The position numbers and the translations under genes were made by a program. Below are positions 24,820 through 36,200 of a DNA stretch of 64,000 bases, in pieces. A model generated the notes under the pieces. That model did not search any database. It saw only the letters and a program-made list of their open reading frames with translations, and was not told where the DNA came from. Position 1 is the stretch's first letter. The number at the start of each line of letters is the position of its first letter. Source of the stretch: Flaccisagitta enflata (taxonomy: Eukaryota; Chaetognatha; Sagittoidea; Aphragmophora); contig OZ231126.1 in NCBI GenBank assembly GCA_965153355.1, positions 75,020,001 through 75,084,000 on the forward strand, given 5' to 3'.

Positions 24820-26160
24820 TCGATGAAAAGCTTTAGAATTTTGAACAGAAATTTTGACTTGAATGTAACTTAATGAGATGTTTGAGCTTGCTTATTCTCG
24901 CTAAAAAAAAAGAAAAAAAAAACTAATCTGGTAATCGTGTAACGGGATTGATATACGTAATCCTTTATAGGCCATGGATATGCTTACTATGTTTATGTTT
25001 ATGTTTATGCTTACTATGTTTATAGGTATGTATATGTGTATATTTGATATGTCCTAATTATTGTACATCGCAGTGCATTAGTAATGACTTCAGAGACAGC
25101 GTATGTATGGTACAGTATGGCTTTAGTACATCAGTAAATCTTTCGCGTATTTAGTACTCTGTATGACTCGCTACTTTCGCATTTTGATACATCTTTGTGA
25201 TTTTTTTAGAATTTACAGATTATGTCACTGAGATTCTTTATATAAAGTCCTAGGTACAGATTAAAGTCACTTTTGCTTGCCTCATTTTTCCAACCTTAAT
25301 TTTCTTCCTTACGACCTAATTTGCATATTGCTGTGATGTCTGGAACTGACTCGATTTTGAGAAAACTCGTGATCCGCCCGCAATGTTTGTTACAATACTC
25401 GATTTTGTTTCAGATGTCAAGGAGAGCGTTCGGAAATCATTCATCTTGTATGAGCTCAGAGGAGGAAGGAGGCTGGTAATGTCTAAAGAGGTCTTTCAGG
25501 GTACGACTATTTTCCATTGAACGAATTCTAGTGCCATGATTATTTAACTTTCTATGGTCAGAAAAAGTCAGTATCAAGAAATTCTTCAATCAATTTGTGA
25601 TCTTTGATTACTAATGAAACCCGATTTTTGCGTGTCATAGAGCAGTTGAGGATGAACTGAAACATCGATGAGTTATCCTCTGCTACGTTTTGTTAAGAAC
25701 AACAAAATTTTTCCTCAACCTCTTTTGTGACAATTGCCATTGCAATCTGATTTTCTTAATTTCTAATATTACTAAAATTGATTTTAGCTATCTTCCTAGG
25801 CCGTAAGAATTGATTTGACAGCAGATTCTTCTTAGTTGGACATGAATTTGGGTGAGACAAGAAAAACATTAATTCTTATGGCATGTTTGGGGGGTTGCCG
25901 GCCCCCCGTGGCATGAGCTTCTTCACATTCAAACTTAATATTTTTTTTTTACATGGAACTGATGATGGACGGAATAATTCCGTTAGATCATTTCTTTATA
26001 CAAGAGAAAAACTCCAGGATAGTAGTATGCGTTAGTACTCTTTCTTATAAAATCAAATCAAAATCAAAATCAATTGATATTTGCCGCGACTAAATATCTT
26101 GGGAAGGGCAAAGAATAACGATAAAGCTTAAAAGTTAAAACAACATTTTTAGTCGACATG
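24820..26160. other. Unique-looking DNA, one weak candidate exon
   Basis: Contains (TTTATG)n at about 24980-25020 and a G-C hairpin GGGGGGTTGCCGGCCCCCC near 25890. The possible exon at 25414-25475 is listed separately. Confidence 0.5.
25414..25475 (+). CDS. Possible unassigned exon
   Basis: A 62 nt segment with a good acceptor (GATTTTGTTTCAG) and donor (CTG|GTAATG). One frame reads VKESVRKSFILYELRGGRRL without stops. Strand and position would suit an upstream Piezo exon, but I see no homology and it does not join P1 in that frame, so another exon would be needed between them. It may be chance. Confidence 0.18.
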
Positions 26161-26191
26161 CTAAGTGACTATAAGAGGGTGTGTCCCTTGG

Positions 26192-26271
26192 ATGGAAGGA
26201 AGGAAGGAAGGAAGGAAGGAAGGAAGGAAGAAAGGAAGGAAGGAAGGAAGGAAGGAAGGAAGGAAGGAAGG
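26192..26271. repeat. (GGAA)n array
   Basis: About 19 units, one GAAA interruption. Flanked by a TAGTCGACATGCTAAGTGAC relic resembling a SHE end. Confidence 0.93.
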
Positions 26272-26497
26272 ATCCATAACGTGAAACTCTGATGGACGCC
26301 AAATCGGCTGAAATAGCAATTTTTGAGAATCACGACCCCAGCCCAGTCGCATTACCACCCGCGACCACCCGCATACTGCTCCTGCTTACCCGCATTTCTG
26401 CCCCTGCCCATCACAAGCGACTACTTATTGGCGGTGAATCCGTCCTTGTTCCACATTCATCTTCACTAGCACTAGTTTATCTCTTTAAATTTTGTCC

Positions 26498-26499
<2 letters not shown>

Positions 26500-26559
<60 letters not shown>
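26500..26559. repeat. (TC)n array
   Basis: Pure run. Confidence 0.95.
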
Positions 26560-26562
<3 letters not shown>

Positions 26563-27114
26563 CCTCTCTCTTATGCCTACGGTGGTTGAATAGAAATAGT
26601 CTTTTATCTTTAACGCAGATGTTATTTTTCAAAACAATTTCCTCTTTTTAAAAAAATTGATATTTTTTATACTTGACTACTTTTCCCCAGTTGTAGTCTT
26701 TTAAGCCAGAGGGGACTTCTCTCTACTTTTCATTTCTGAAGAAGGATTTTTTTTTCTCCTTTTCACTTTTTCTTGTTTTCATCAGGTGCTCCTTTAGCTT
26801 TTGAGTTTTTTTCTATTTTTTCTGTTTACTTTTAAACATGCTCTTTTTTATCTTTTCCAGCTTCCATGCCCCTTTCTATTCTTACCTCTGGTTTTTGACA
26901 ATCAATTATGATAACCTTCGCTACCACCCGTTTATTCGTCTGTCCGTATCATAGCCATTCTCGTGCTTTCAGTGACATAGGTTACATACATGTCTTTATC
27001 CTTCCCTCTGCTGTATTTGTCGATATGATCGTCTCATGCTACCTTCTATTCTATTCCTTCTATCTATTCTTCTCTCCGATCACCCCTCTCCCCTGTCCGA
27101 TCTCTTCCAGCTGA

Positions 27115-27842
27115 GTTTCCTACGATTCTAAGAAACGTAGGAATCTGGCCTAGAAAGCTTAGGATATTAGGTTTCTTAACCAACTTTACAATGGGAAATT
27201 GAGTTTTTTCTCATTTTAATCCAGAAAGCACCACTTCAATTTTCCCAAATTTTCGGGTGATTACTAACAACGGGGCAACATTCTGATTCCTGATGCCATA
27301 GAATAATAGCGTCGCCACTCTACTCTAAGTTGGTAGAAAAAGTGAAAGAAAAATTTCTACCTAGGTTTCTTATGTTTCTAGGTTTTCTAAGAAGATTTTG
27401 CATAGGTTTTTTCAAATTCTAGGTTTTCCATGGTTTACAATGTCAGTGAAAATGGAAATCTCTTCTAACTCAAAAGCGAGTTGACCAATAAAAAGAGCAA
27501 CAAATGTACAAGGAAGAAAAAATTTCCGTTCTTGCTGATATTTTAAATCCTTGGAAACCTAGAATTCTAAGAAACATAAGCACCATTTTCCTAGAAAATA
27601 AGAAATGTAAGAAACGTAGATAGGATTTTTTTATTCACATTTTTAATCTATTTAAAGCAGAGTGGCTATTCTTTTATGGCGTTAGGATGTCGTCCCATTG
27701 ATAGTGATCACCCTAGAAATCAGAAAAAATAAAGCAGCGCTTTTTAGGATGAATTAAAAAAACTCATTTTCTTATCGTGAAATTGATTAGGAAACCTAGA
27801 AACGTAACCCAGATTCCTACGTTTCTTAGAATCGTAGGAAAC
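27115..27842. mobile_element. TIR transposon, 728 bp, with perfect 34 bp ends
   Basis: Both ends begin GTTTCCTACGATTCTAAGAA and match perfectly for 34 bp as inverted repeats. The flanks CCAGCTG (27107-27113 and 27843-27849) give a 7-8 bp target duplication. The interior repeats related TAGGTTTCTTA motifs. No coding sequence. Perfect ends suggest recent movement. Confidence 0.85.
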
Positions 27843-27854
27843 CCAGCTGTCTAG

Positions 27855-28018
27855 GGTGAATTGGTGGTGATAGCGGGGTGACAGGGGGGTGACGGGTACT
27901 TATTTTTCGTGGTGTTGGGATCCGGAGCACTGTGTAAGTGAATTGGTGGTGATAGCAGGGGTGATAGGGGGGTGACGGGTACTTATTTTTTGTGGTGGTA
28001 GGATCCGGAGCACTGTAT
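27855..28018 (+). repeat. Tandem duplication, about 90 bp unit
   Basis: GTGAATTGGTGGTGATAGC through GATCCGGAGCACTGTR appears twice with few differences. Confidence 0.8.
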
Positions 28019-28519
28019 GTCTTCTCTCCCCTTTCTCCTCTACAACTGGTCTTGACTCTCGATAACTCTACTTAGGTGCATGAATAGTGACTTAGTGGTT
28101 GTGAAGGAGGAGGCGGAGAAGAAGAAGGATGTAGATGATGTGGTCTGGAAGTTAAAATCCAGTCTTCGCGTTGATCATTTCAAACAATTTTTTGTTTATT
28201 TTGTTCTCCATTGAAAGGTTGTCTGGACAAAATCTTACAACTAACCCGGGAATTAGATTTCATATTTTCAGTCTTTTTTTCTTTTTTTGATTTTGTTGTT
28301 TTGGTTTTCAGTTTTTGCTTATTTTTATGCGGGAGAAGAAATTCCTGCATACTCAATCTGCCAATGTTAGTCTAAAATGGATATACATACATTTTTAAAC
28401 ATATACAGTAACTAGTTACTCAAAAACTAATTACTAAAAAACTACATAAGTAGTTAAGTAGTTTAATAAATGAAGAGTCCTAAACAAAATGTAACAAGGA
28501 TGATTCGTTTTTATTGCTC

Positions 28520-29078
<559 letters not shown>

Positions 29079-29167
29079 GGATGTGAACTAGAAAATAAAC
29101 TTTGGCTGGTTGTCTCGGTTTCTGCGTACGTCAGACCGTCTTTTTACGGCAGCCGCTAAGCGGATTA

Positions 29168-29300
29168 TGAGACGCATGAATCGCGTTGTTAAGTCTATAC
29201 ATTCTCTTACCCTCTTCCTCTTCCTCTTCCTCCTCCCCCCTCCTCATCCTCTATATTATGAGACGCATGAATCGGGTATTAAGTCTATACATTCTCTGAT
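29168..29300 (+). repeat. Tandem duplication, about 90 bp
   Basis: ATGAGACGCATGAATCG...TTAAGTCTATACATTCTCT occurs at 29167 and 29257. Confidence 0.75.
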
Positions 29301-29399
29301 CCGCTTCCCATTATGCTTTGCCTCCATGGGGCGACCTTTTTAAAACCATATCAAAACTTTTTAATGCCCTTCTTCCAGCTTTCCGAGGCACTTTTACCG

Positions 29400-29575
29400 C
29401 TCTCGCGGCTCCTACTGCAGCAGCTGCTGATGCTTTCACCGCTGCTTTCATCACCACTCTCGCTGCTGCTCTCGCTACTGCTCTCGCCGCTGCTCTTGCC
29501 GCTGCTCTCACCGGTGCTATCCCCGGGGCTCTCGCCGCTTCTCTCGCCTTTGCTCTCGCCGTTTCTGCCTTGGAT
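29400..29575 (+). repeat. GCTGCTCTCGCC imperfect tandem repeat
   Basis: 12-15 bp units; the alanine-rich and serine-rich frames look like artefacts. Confidence 0.7.
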
Positions 29576-29846
29576 ATCGAACATATTCCTTGCTGCTTTT
29601 ACCGATACTGTTCACACGGTTGCCAGGTTTTTTTCGGCCATTGCTTTTATCACTTTTTGTTTTTTGTATGATTTTTAGTAATGCTCTCCAGGCTGCATTC
29701 ACCGTTGCTACTGCCTCTGCAATGGCTGTCTCTGCCGCCCCGCCGCCCTTCCTATCGCATTTTGCCGTCGCAGCAATTTCTAATGTTGACATTCAGTATG
29801 CAAGCGAGCGGTTCTGCCACACATTCCCTCGCGCGTACGCAAGCAA

Positions 29847-29919
29847 GGTGTTCTTTACCGTCTACGTCCTTAGCCATAGAGACAATCTCCTATTTGAGTC
29901 AGTCGTTTACCTTCAATCG

Positions 29920-29984
<65 letters not shown>

Positions 29985-30015
29985 TGTGTGTGTGTGTGTG
30001 TGTGTGTGTCTGTGT

Positions 30016-30057
<42 letters not shown>
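29847..30057. repeat. Inverted 75 bp cassette plus (GT)n
   Basis: 29847-29923 is the reverse complement of the cassettes at 28659 and 28841, again attached to a (GT)n = (AC)n array. Confidence 0.85.
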
Positions 30058-30058
<1 letters not shown>

Positions 30059-30134
30059 TATGTCTCTGTGTGTTTCCTTTGTCCTATGAAGAAATAATCT
30101 TTTATATCCTTCGATACATGGAGACGTAAAAAAA

Positions 30135-30337
30135 CATGTAACGCGGGGTTACTACATATCGTCGTGGACGGGTGGGCGGAGGCGTACAATCCCCCTCCGC
30201 ACTCCCCTCCTACCACACGCGCGTGCCATCTCCAATACGCGTTTTCACATTTTTGACTAGTGCGTGAGGGACCGGCTGATGGACTGACAGGCGGACGGAC
30301 TAAGTTTCTCATAGAGTCTTTACTTCGACGCTAAAAA
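30135..30337 (-). mobile_element. SHE copy, eroded hairpin
   Basis: Minus strand: TTTTTAGCGTCGAAG, CTCTATGAGAAACTTAGTCC, CCACCCGTCCACGACGATAT and CCCCGCGT near the other end. Confidence 0.5.
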
Positions 30338-30339
30338 GT

Positions 30340-31176
30340 CTTTAAAGCCCATTTTCTCAAAATGCTACCAGGAAGGATAATGAGGTTGCAAAAGAAGCCG
30401 AGAGAGAGACATTTATCACGTTTATGATGATTGAGCTTTAGCAGACGCGCAGTTCGGCAGACGTCTTACATTTTATCGCTTTTTTTTGTCTTTAAAAAGT
30501 AGTTTCACGTCTTTAAAAAGCGGATTAACGACAGACGCGTTCTCTCTTTTTTCTTATTCTCTTTTGAGGGTTAACTTTGTAATTGTCTTTAAAGACGGAT
30601 TGCCTGTCGTGAGAAATTTGAAGTACGAATACCGACAGACTGACCAACTGACTTACACTTTTATAGATTTACTGACTGCATGGCTTCGGATTTGCAGTTC
30701 TGAGGGGAAGAAGATATTCTCTCTGACGACTTCCTCTTTTCTAATCTCTTTTAATCTTTTTTCATCTTGACAATCTATTCACCGCGTTTACTTAATCTAC
30801 ATAATTTAGAAATAAAAAAAGAATGAATTGAGATAATACAACGAGGAGATGCTTTTTATTGTTCTTGTTTTTGTTTTTGTTTCTGTTTTTGATTTTTTTT
30901 TGTTTTTAATTTTTTTTTTTTTGTTTTTGTTTTTGTTTTTTTTTAGGAGCACTGCTCTCTCGAATTCTTACTGTAAGAGACACACAATAGTCAGATGAAA
31001 CTGACTTTTTTTTAGAGCAGAACATGAAGGAGTCATGGTGGTTCAAAATAAAGGAAAAAGATTCTGTAGAATCTATCAGCTTTCTGGGTTTATGATGAAA
31101 GGTTTGACTTTTTCAGTATCTCGCATATGAATCTGTTGCACAATGCCAAGTCTAATTCCTACTTTTTTATTCTTCT
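30340..31176. other. No gene seen
   Basis: T-rich sequence with a (GTTTTT)n run at about 30865-30940. Expected to be Piezo intron if an upstream exon exists. Confidence 0.5.
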
Positions 31177-31184
31177 CATGTTTC

Positions 31185-31517
31185 CAGGGGTGTATAAAGT
31201 TGAGTATTCCCCTTCCCCCGGTGGGGGGGGGGGAATAAAATCAAAGGGTTTGGAGATGGGGAAGGAAATCAAAAGTTAGGAAAAAAAATTTTTTTTTTTG
31301 AAAATCTAACACTTTTGGTAGTACCAAAAAGTAAAATACAATTACTACAACACAATCTAACTTTATTTAAACCTAGAATATACTGTTCTATAGCTTTGAG
31401 GGAAAGAAAATCAAAAATCAAAGATTTTGTGACCTAACGCGACGCGTCGCGGGGAAGAAAATCAAAGGCAGGGGGGGGGGAATAAAATCAAAAGCCGCTC
31501 AACTTTATACACCCCTG
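31185..31517. mobile_element. hAT-type MITE, copy 1
   Basis: 333 bp with inverted ends CAGGGGTGTATAAAGTTGAG and a perfect 8 bp duplication CATGTTTC at 31177-31184 and 31518-31525. The interior has G-runs and AATAAAATCAAAGG motifs near both ends. Inserted in the polypyrimidine tract of Piezo exon P1. Confidence 0.88.
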
Positions 31518-31533
31518 CATGTTTCCCTTACAG

Positions 31534-31591
31534 GTGGCGATGGCTATTGTTCTACAATTTTTTGGTCATTTTCATCAAGTCGTGCCTACAG
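31534..31591 (+). CDS. Piezo: Piezo exon P1
   Basis: 58 nt: one base completing a split codon, then WRWLLFYNFLVIFIKSCLQ. Acceptor CCTTACAG, donor CAG|GTCAGT. Only 16 nt separate the exon from the end of a hAT-type MITE. The preceding exon must end with two bases of a codon; I did not find a convincing one. Confidence 0.78.
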
Positions 31592-32497
31592 GTCAGTTCG
31601 TTTTGCCAAGAACCTCCTGTTATTTGTTCTCAGCTTCTTGTTGTTTGTCTTTAATTTCACATTTCCGACATTTTTGTATCAAGCAGAAAACGCCATGCCA
31701 TAATGACGGGTGTTGTGTTTTGTCCCTGTCTCTTTGTTCGTCCTTGCAAGTCCGCCCTGAATTAACTGTACAGTCTATGGACATTTCGATATTTGTAGAT
31801 ATGTCAGCAGTTTGGTATATTTCAACCCGTTGAAATCTTTCATTCTGGCATATTTCAACGGGTTGAAATCTCTCATTTTGGCTCATTTCAACATGTTGAA
31901 ATCTTTCATTCTACACGATTAATATCAGTAGAATGAAAGATTTCAACCCGTTGAAATATGCAGGAATGAGAGATTTCAATGGGTTGAAAAGTACCAAACT
32001 GCTGACATATCTATAAATACGGAAATGTCCATAGACTGTGTAAGACCGTGCTATTTATCGTGAACATAGCCTGAGTCTCAGTCCGTGCTGCTAGGTCTTG
32101 CTGTGAGGCCGAGCAAAGGGGCTAGGGCATATAGTTGGGCCGCGCACTAAGATCTTGCAGTTATGCCGTCAGGCATCATCTTGGGCTTGTAGATAGGTCG
32201 TGCTGTCAGGCCCTGTTCTCAGCTGGAGGTCAATTATCATCCTGTTGTTTGGCCTCCAACGTTTTCTGTTGTCGTTACTCATGTCATTTTTATCCCAACT
32301 GTCATCATGAATTTTCATTATAATGCCAATCGGCTACCATCAGAATTGTCTCAACATTTTCCCTCTAAAACGCGCCAAAATTTTTTTTCGCTCTTTTTTC
32401 GTCTCTTTCTCCTATTTCTTTCCTTTTTCATTCCATTCATATTGACCCTCCTTCCATTCTTATCCTTTCGTTCTTTAGTTTTCTTCCTTTCTCCTTT

Positions 32498-32577
<80 letters not shown>

Positions 32578-33123
32578 TTTTTATTTCTTTCTTTCTTTCC
32601 TTCTTTCTTTCTTTGTTTCTTTCTTTTTCCTCTCTGCTTTACCTTTTTAATCCTATTTAATTCATGGTTCGAATTTCGCTTTCTCTTTTCATTGGGCAAC
32701 GGAAATCCTTTCATCACTCTCTCTCTCTCTCAACTTATTCTTGTCTCTCTAACTTCTCCTTTTCCTATTGTTCTTCCCTTTTGTTCTGACGTTTATTTTC
32801 AATCTTGATTTTTTTCTCGTTTCCTTTTTTCTTCTTTCATCTCTTGATTATGAAGTATTCTTCATGTCGTCATTCTGCATGCACTCTTGCTCTTGGTCCA
32901 TGCCTTGCAAACTCCTTTACTTTTTGCATCTTTGCTTTGTCAGAAGCAATGCCCTCATTCTTGCTTTGTCCAAATCTTTCATTCTTGCTTTGTCCTCATC
33001 CATGCCCAGCTTCCTCCCCCTGTCTTATTTTCTCTTCCCCCTTTCCTTCCTGCCACTGTACATACCATTCTTCTTTTCTTTCCATCTTTCGTTCTATCTT
33101 TCTCTCCTTTTTTCCTTCTTTAT

Positions 33124-33208
<85 letters not shown>

Positions 33209-36200
33209 TATTGCTTTCACTGTGCCGGATGTTTATTAACTGCATCATCAGGTGGTGGGCTGCGTATTACAGGAAGAACTTTACAGTAACAACTGTCCCA
33301 TCGTACAGTTGTTCGCCATTGTTTGTTGGAAGTCGTATATAAATTGGAACAAAGGTTGATGGAAAAATTGCATCATCTCATTATTATCTCATTATTATTT
33401 CATTATTCTGTTCATCGTGTCATCTTCGTTTTCTTTTGTTTTTTTTTACAGGTGCTTTTCCTTCTTAAGTTTCATCTTATGTTTTTTTGTTACCAAATTC
33501 AATAACATAACATTTTTTTTTGCTCTAGGGTCCATTTCTCTCCTTAATTTCGTGAAAATGTATGATTCGTTAAATTCGCCGATTTTTCGTCACCGATTCT
33601 GTTTCTGTTTCTGTTGTTGTTATGCGATATTTTTTGTTTCTTCCATTTTGTTTTCTCTCATTCCGTTAGTTGATGTCGATATTATTTTGTTTTTTTCTTT
33701 CATTTTGTTTTCTATGATTTCGTTTTTAGTTAATGGCGATGTTATTTTGTTTTTTCCATCATTTTGTTTTCTCCGATTCCGTTTTTAGTTGATGGCGATG
33801 TTATTTTGTTTTTTTCCATCATTTTGTTTTCTCCGATTCCGTTTTTAGTTGATGGCGTGCGAGTTTGCCAACATCTTTGAAGTCCACAGACTCGACGGTT
33901 TTTTGTATTTCTTTGGTCTTCACGACATTTATGACAAATGTCGCGAGTGCAACAATCCCGGTAAGTTACATTTGCACGATACCGAATTTCCGGTAAGTTT
34001 CATTTCATGATCGCGTACTCCCGGATTGCCAGCAAATTACATTTCCTGATCCCAGATTCCCGGTAAGTCAGTTTTCGTGATCCCGGATTCCCGGTAAGCT
34101 TTATTTCATGATCCTGGCAATTCATATGTCACTATCCTGCAAAATCTATCTCGTGGCAAATTATATTTCACGATCCCAGTTAGTCAAATACCGCGATCGC
34201 TATCTGTCAATTTTTGTAGTAAGTTATGTCTCATTGTCCAGCACCTTCTCTTACAATTAAATGTAGTGATGCTTTACTACCTTTTAAGGTCAAACACCAG
34301 TCGTAACAATCTTAGTTTCAGTTTCATTTTTCATTTTTTTTAAACCTTGGTATTTCTTTAGTTCAGGCCTGTATATAGTTCTACATTCCCCCCCCCCCCC
34401 CCGTGGGAGGGAAATAATCAAAGGGTTTAGAGGTGAGGAGGGAAATTTAAGGGGGAGAAAAGAGAAAAGACGAAGATTTAGGGAAAATAAAACTTATGGC
34501 AGTACCAAATCATAAATACTGATTAGTAAAACACAATTTAACACTATTTAAACCTTAAAAACACTGTTTTATTGATTTATGGGCCAGAAAATCATAGATT
34601 TTATAAAGCGATGCGACGCGTCGCGGGGAAGAAAATCAAAGGCAGGGGGGGGGGGAAATAATCAAAGATCATAGAACTATATACACCCCTGCTTTTCTTA
34701 ACCAGCAAAATTAATTTGTAGTCATACATTATCATTGGTTATTGAATTCCGAAGCAAATATAAATTAGAATAAAGGCGTCAGATCAATATAAAGGCAAGG
34801 CTGGTCGATTATTAATTATTACCTTATCGTTTTCCTTCTTGCTCCAGCCAAAGTGCACGTCCAAGGGAGTTGTCAGATCAAGCTGGAAGAGGCTGGTCTG
34901 TTCGTCGACGGAATTTGCTTCGCGTTTTTGCTGTTGCAACTTCGAATGTTCCAAACGAGATACTTTCAATTCGTCGTCGCAGAACTCAAAGCGCAAAATG
35001 CGCTAGCTTCAAGGTTTCATTTTGGGAATGAATGATTGAATGAATGAATGAATGAATAGATGAATGAATGAATGAATGAATGATATTTTCGTTCTTATTT
35101 CTTCTGAATGAATAAATGAATGAATGAATGACTGAATGAAGGGGTGAAGGAAAATGAAATTTCGAAATTCATGTGTTTCGATTGACCCAGACGAGACAAG
35201 TAACAAATAATCACGAGTTGTCTAGTCTAAATGGGTAAATACATAGGATTGGATTGAATTAATAAATTAATGAATGAATGAACGAATGAAAGAATAATGA
35301 ATGATCACATGCCTGAATGATTAAATGTTGTAAACGAGATATTTTCACACATACGTCGTCAACAGACCTAGGGCTCAAAATGCACTCGCTTCCAAGTCAG
35401 AAATTAAGAAAGAATGAAGACTGATTATAAGAGTGAACGAACGAATGAATGATTGAATGTATAGCTAGCCATGGATAGTCACGTTTTGAATGACGGTCGA
35501 TACAAAAATAACTTAGACACTCGTTTCATCTAAGTCTGTTCTTTAACACTCGTTAATGGTCAAAAGATGATTGTAGTTGGTCGTAGATGGCCATGGGCTA
35601 AGACACTTGGTCTCATCCATATCTGGCCGTATATGTTCACGGGAAGGTCTTAGTTGGTATTATGACCTTGCTTGGTCTTCGTTGGCCAAGACGCCCGTTT
35701 CATTCGTAGATGGTCTCATGAAAGGGAAGCGTAATGGAGCAATTGATTTTTACGTCTTTCTGCCTCATTTGTCAACCTTTAAGACTCTCATTTGCCCGCG
35801 AAAAAAGAACAACCAGCGCAGACATTCACAGATCGCATATTTTAACCATGGCAAAAAGAAAAAAAATAAAGAAAAAATAAAAAAGAGGACGACTAATTTT
35901 TATTTTTCATAGCTAATTATGAGCTTGAACTACAGAAAATCTATGACCATTTGAAAGCCCTTCGAAAGATCTCCAAAATGCGACGATGCTGATAATTCTA
36001 GAGACGGCATAGGTTTGAATAGAAATATCCCAGATTAAAAAATATGCAAATTTCTATTTTTCTACAACAGACATGCCATGTTAGTCTGTCTGTTTTTTTC
36101 AATTAACTATTAAGCAACTCAGGATTATAAATAGGGAAGTAAACCAAGAATTTGGATCAATTTAAAAATTAGATATTTCATCATTATCAGGAAGAGAACT

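Noticed and set aside
28076-28190. Frame containing VVVKEEAEKKKDVDDVVWKL after a CTACTTAG acceptor-like site
   Set aside because: Looks faintly Piezo-like, but it is driven by a GAAGGAGGAGG-rich stretch, has no good donor and I could not align it.
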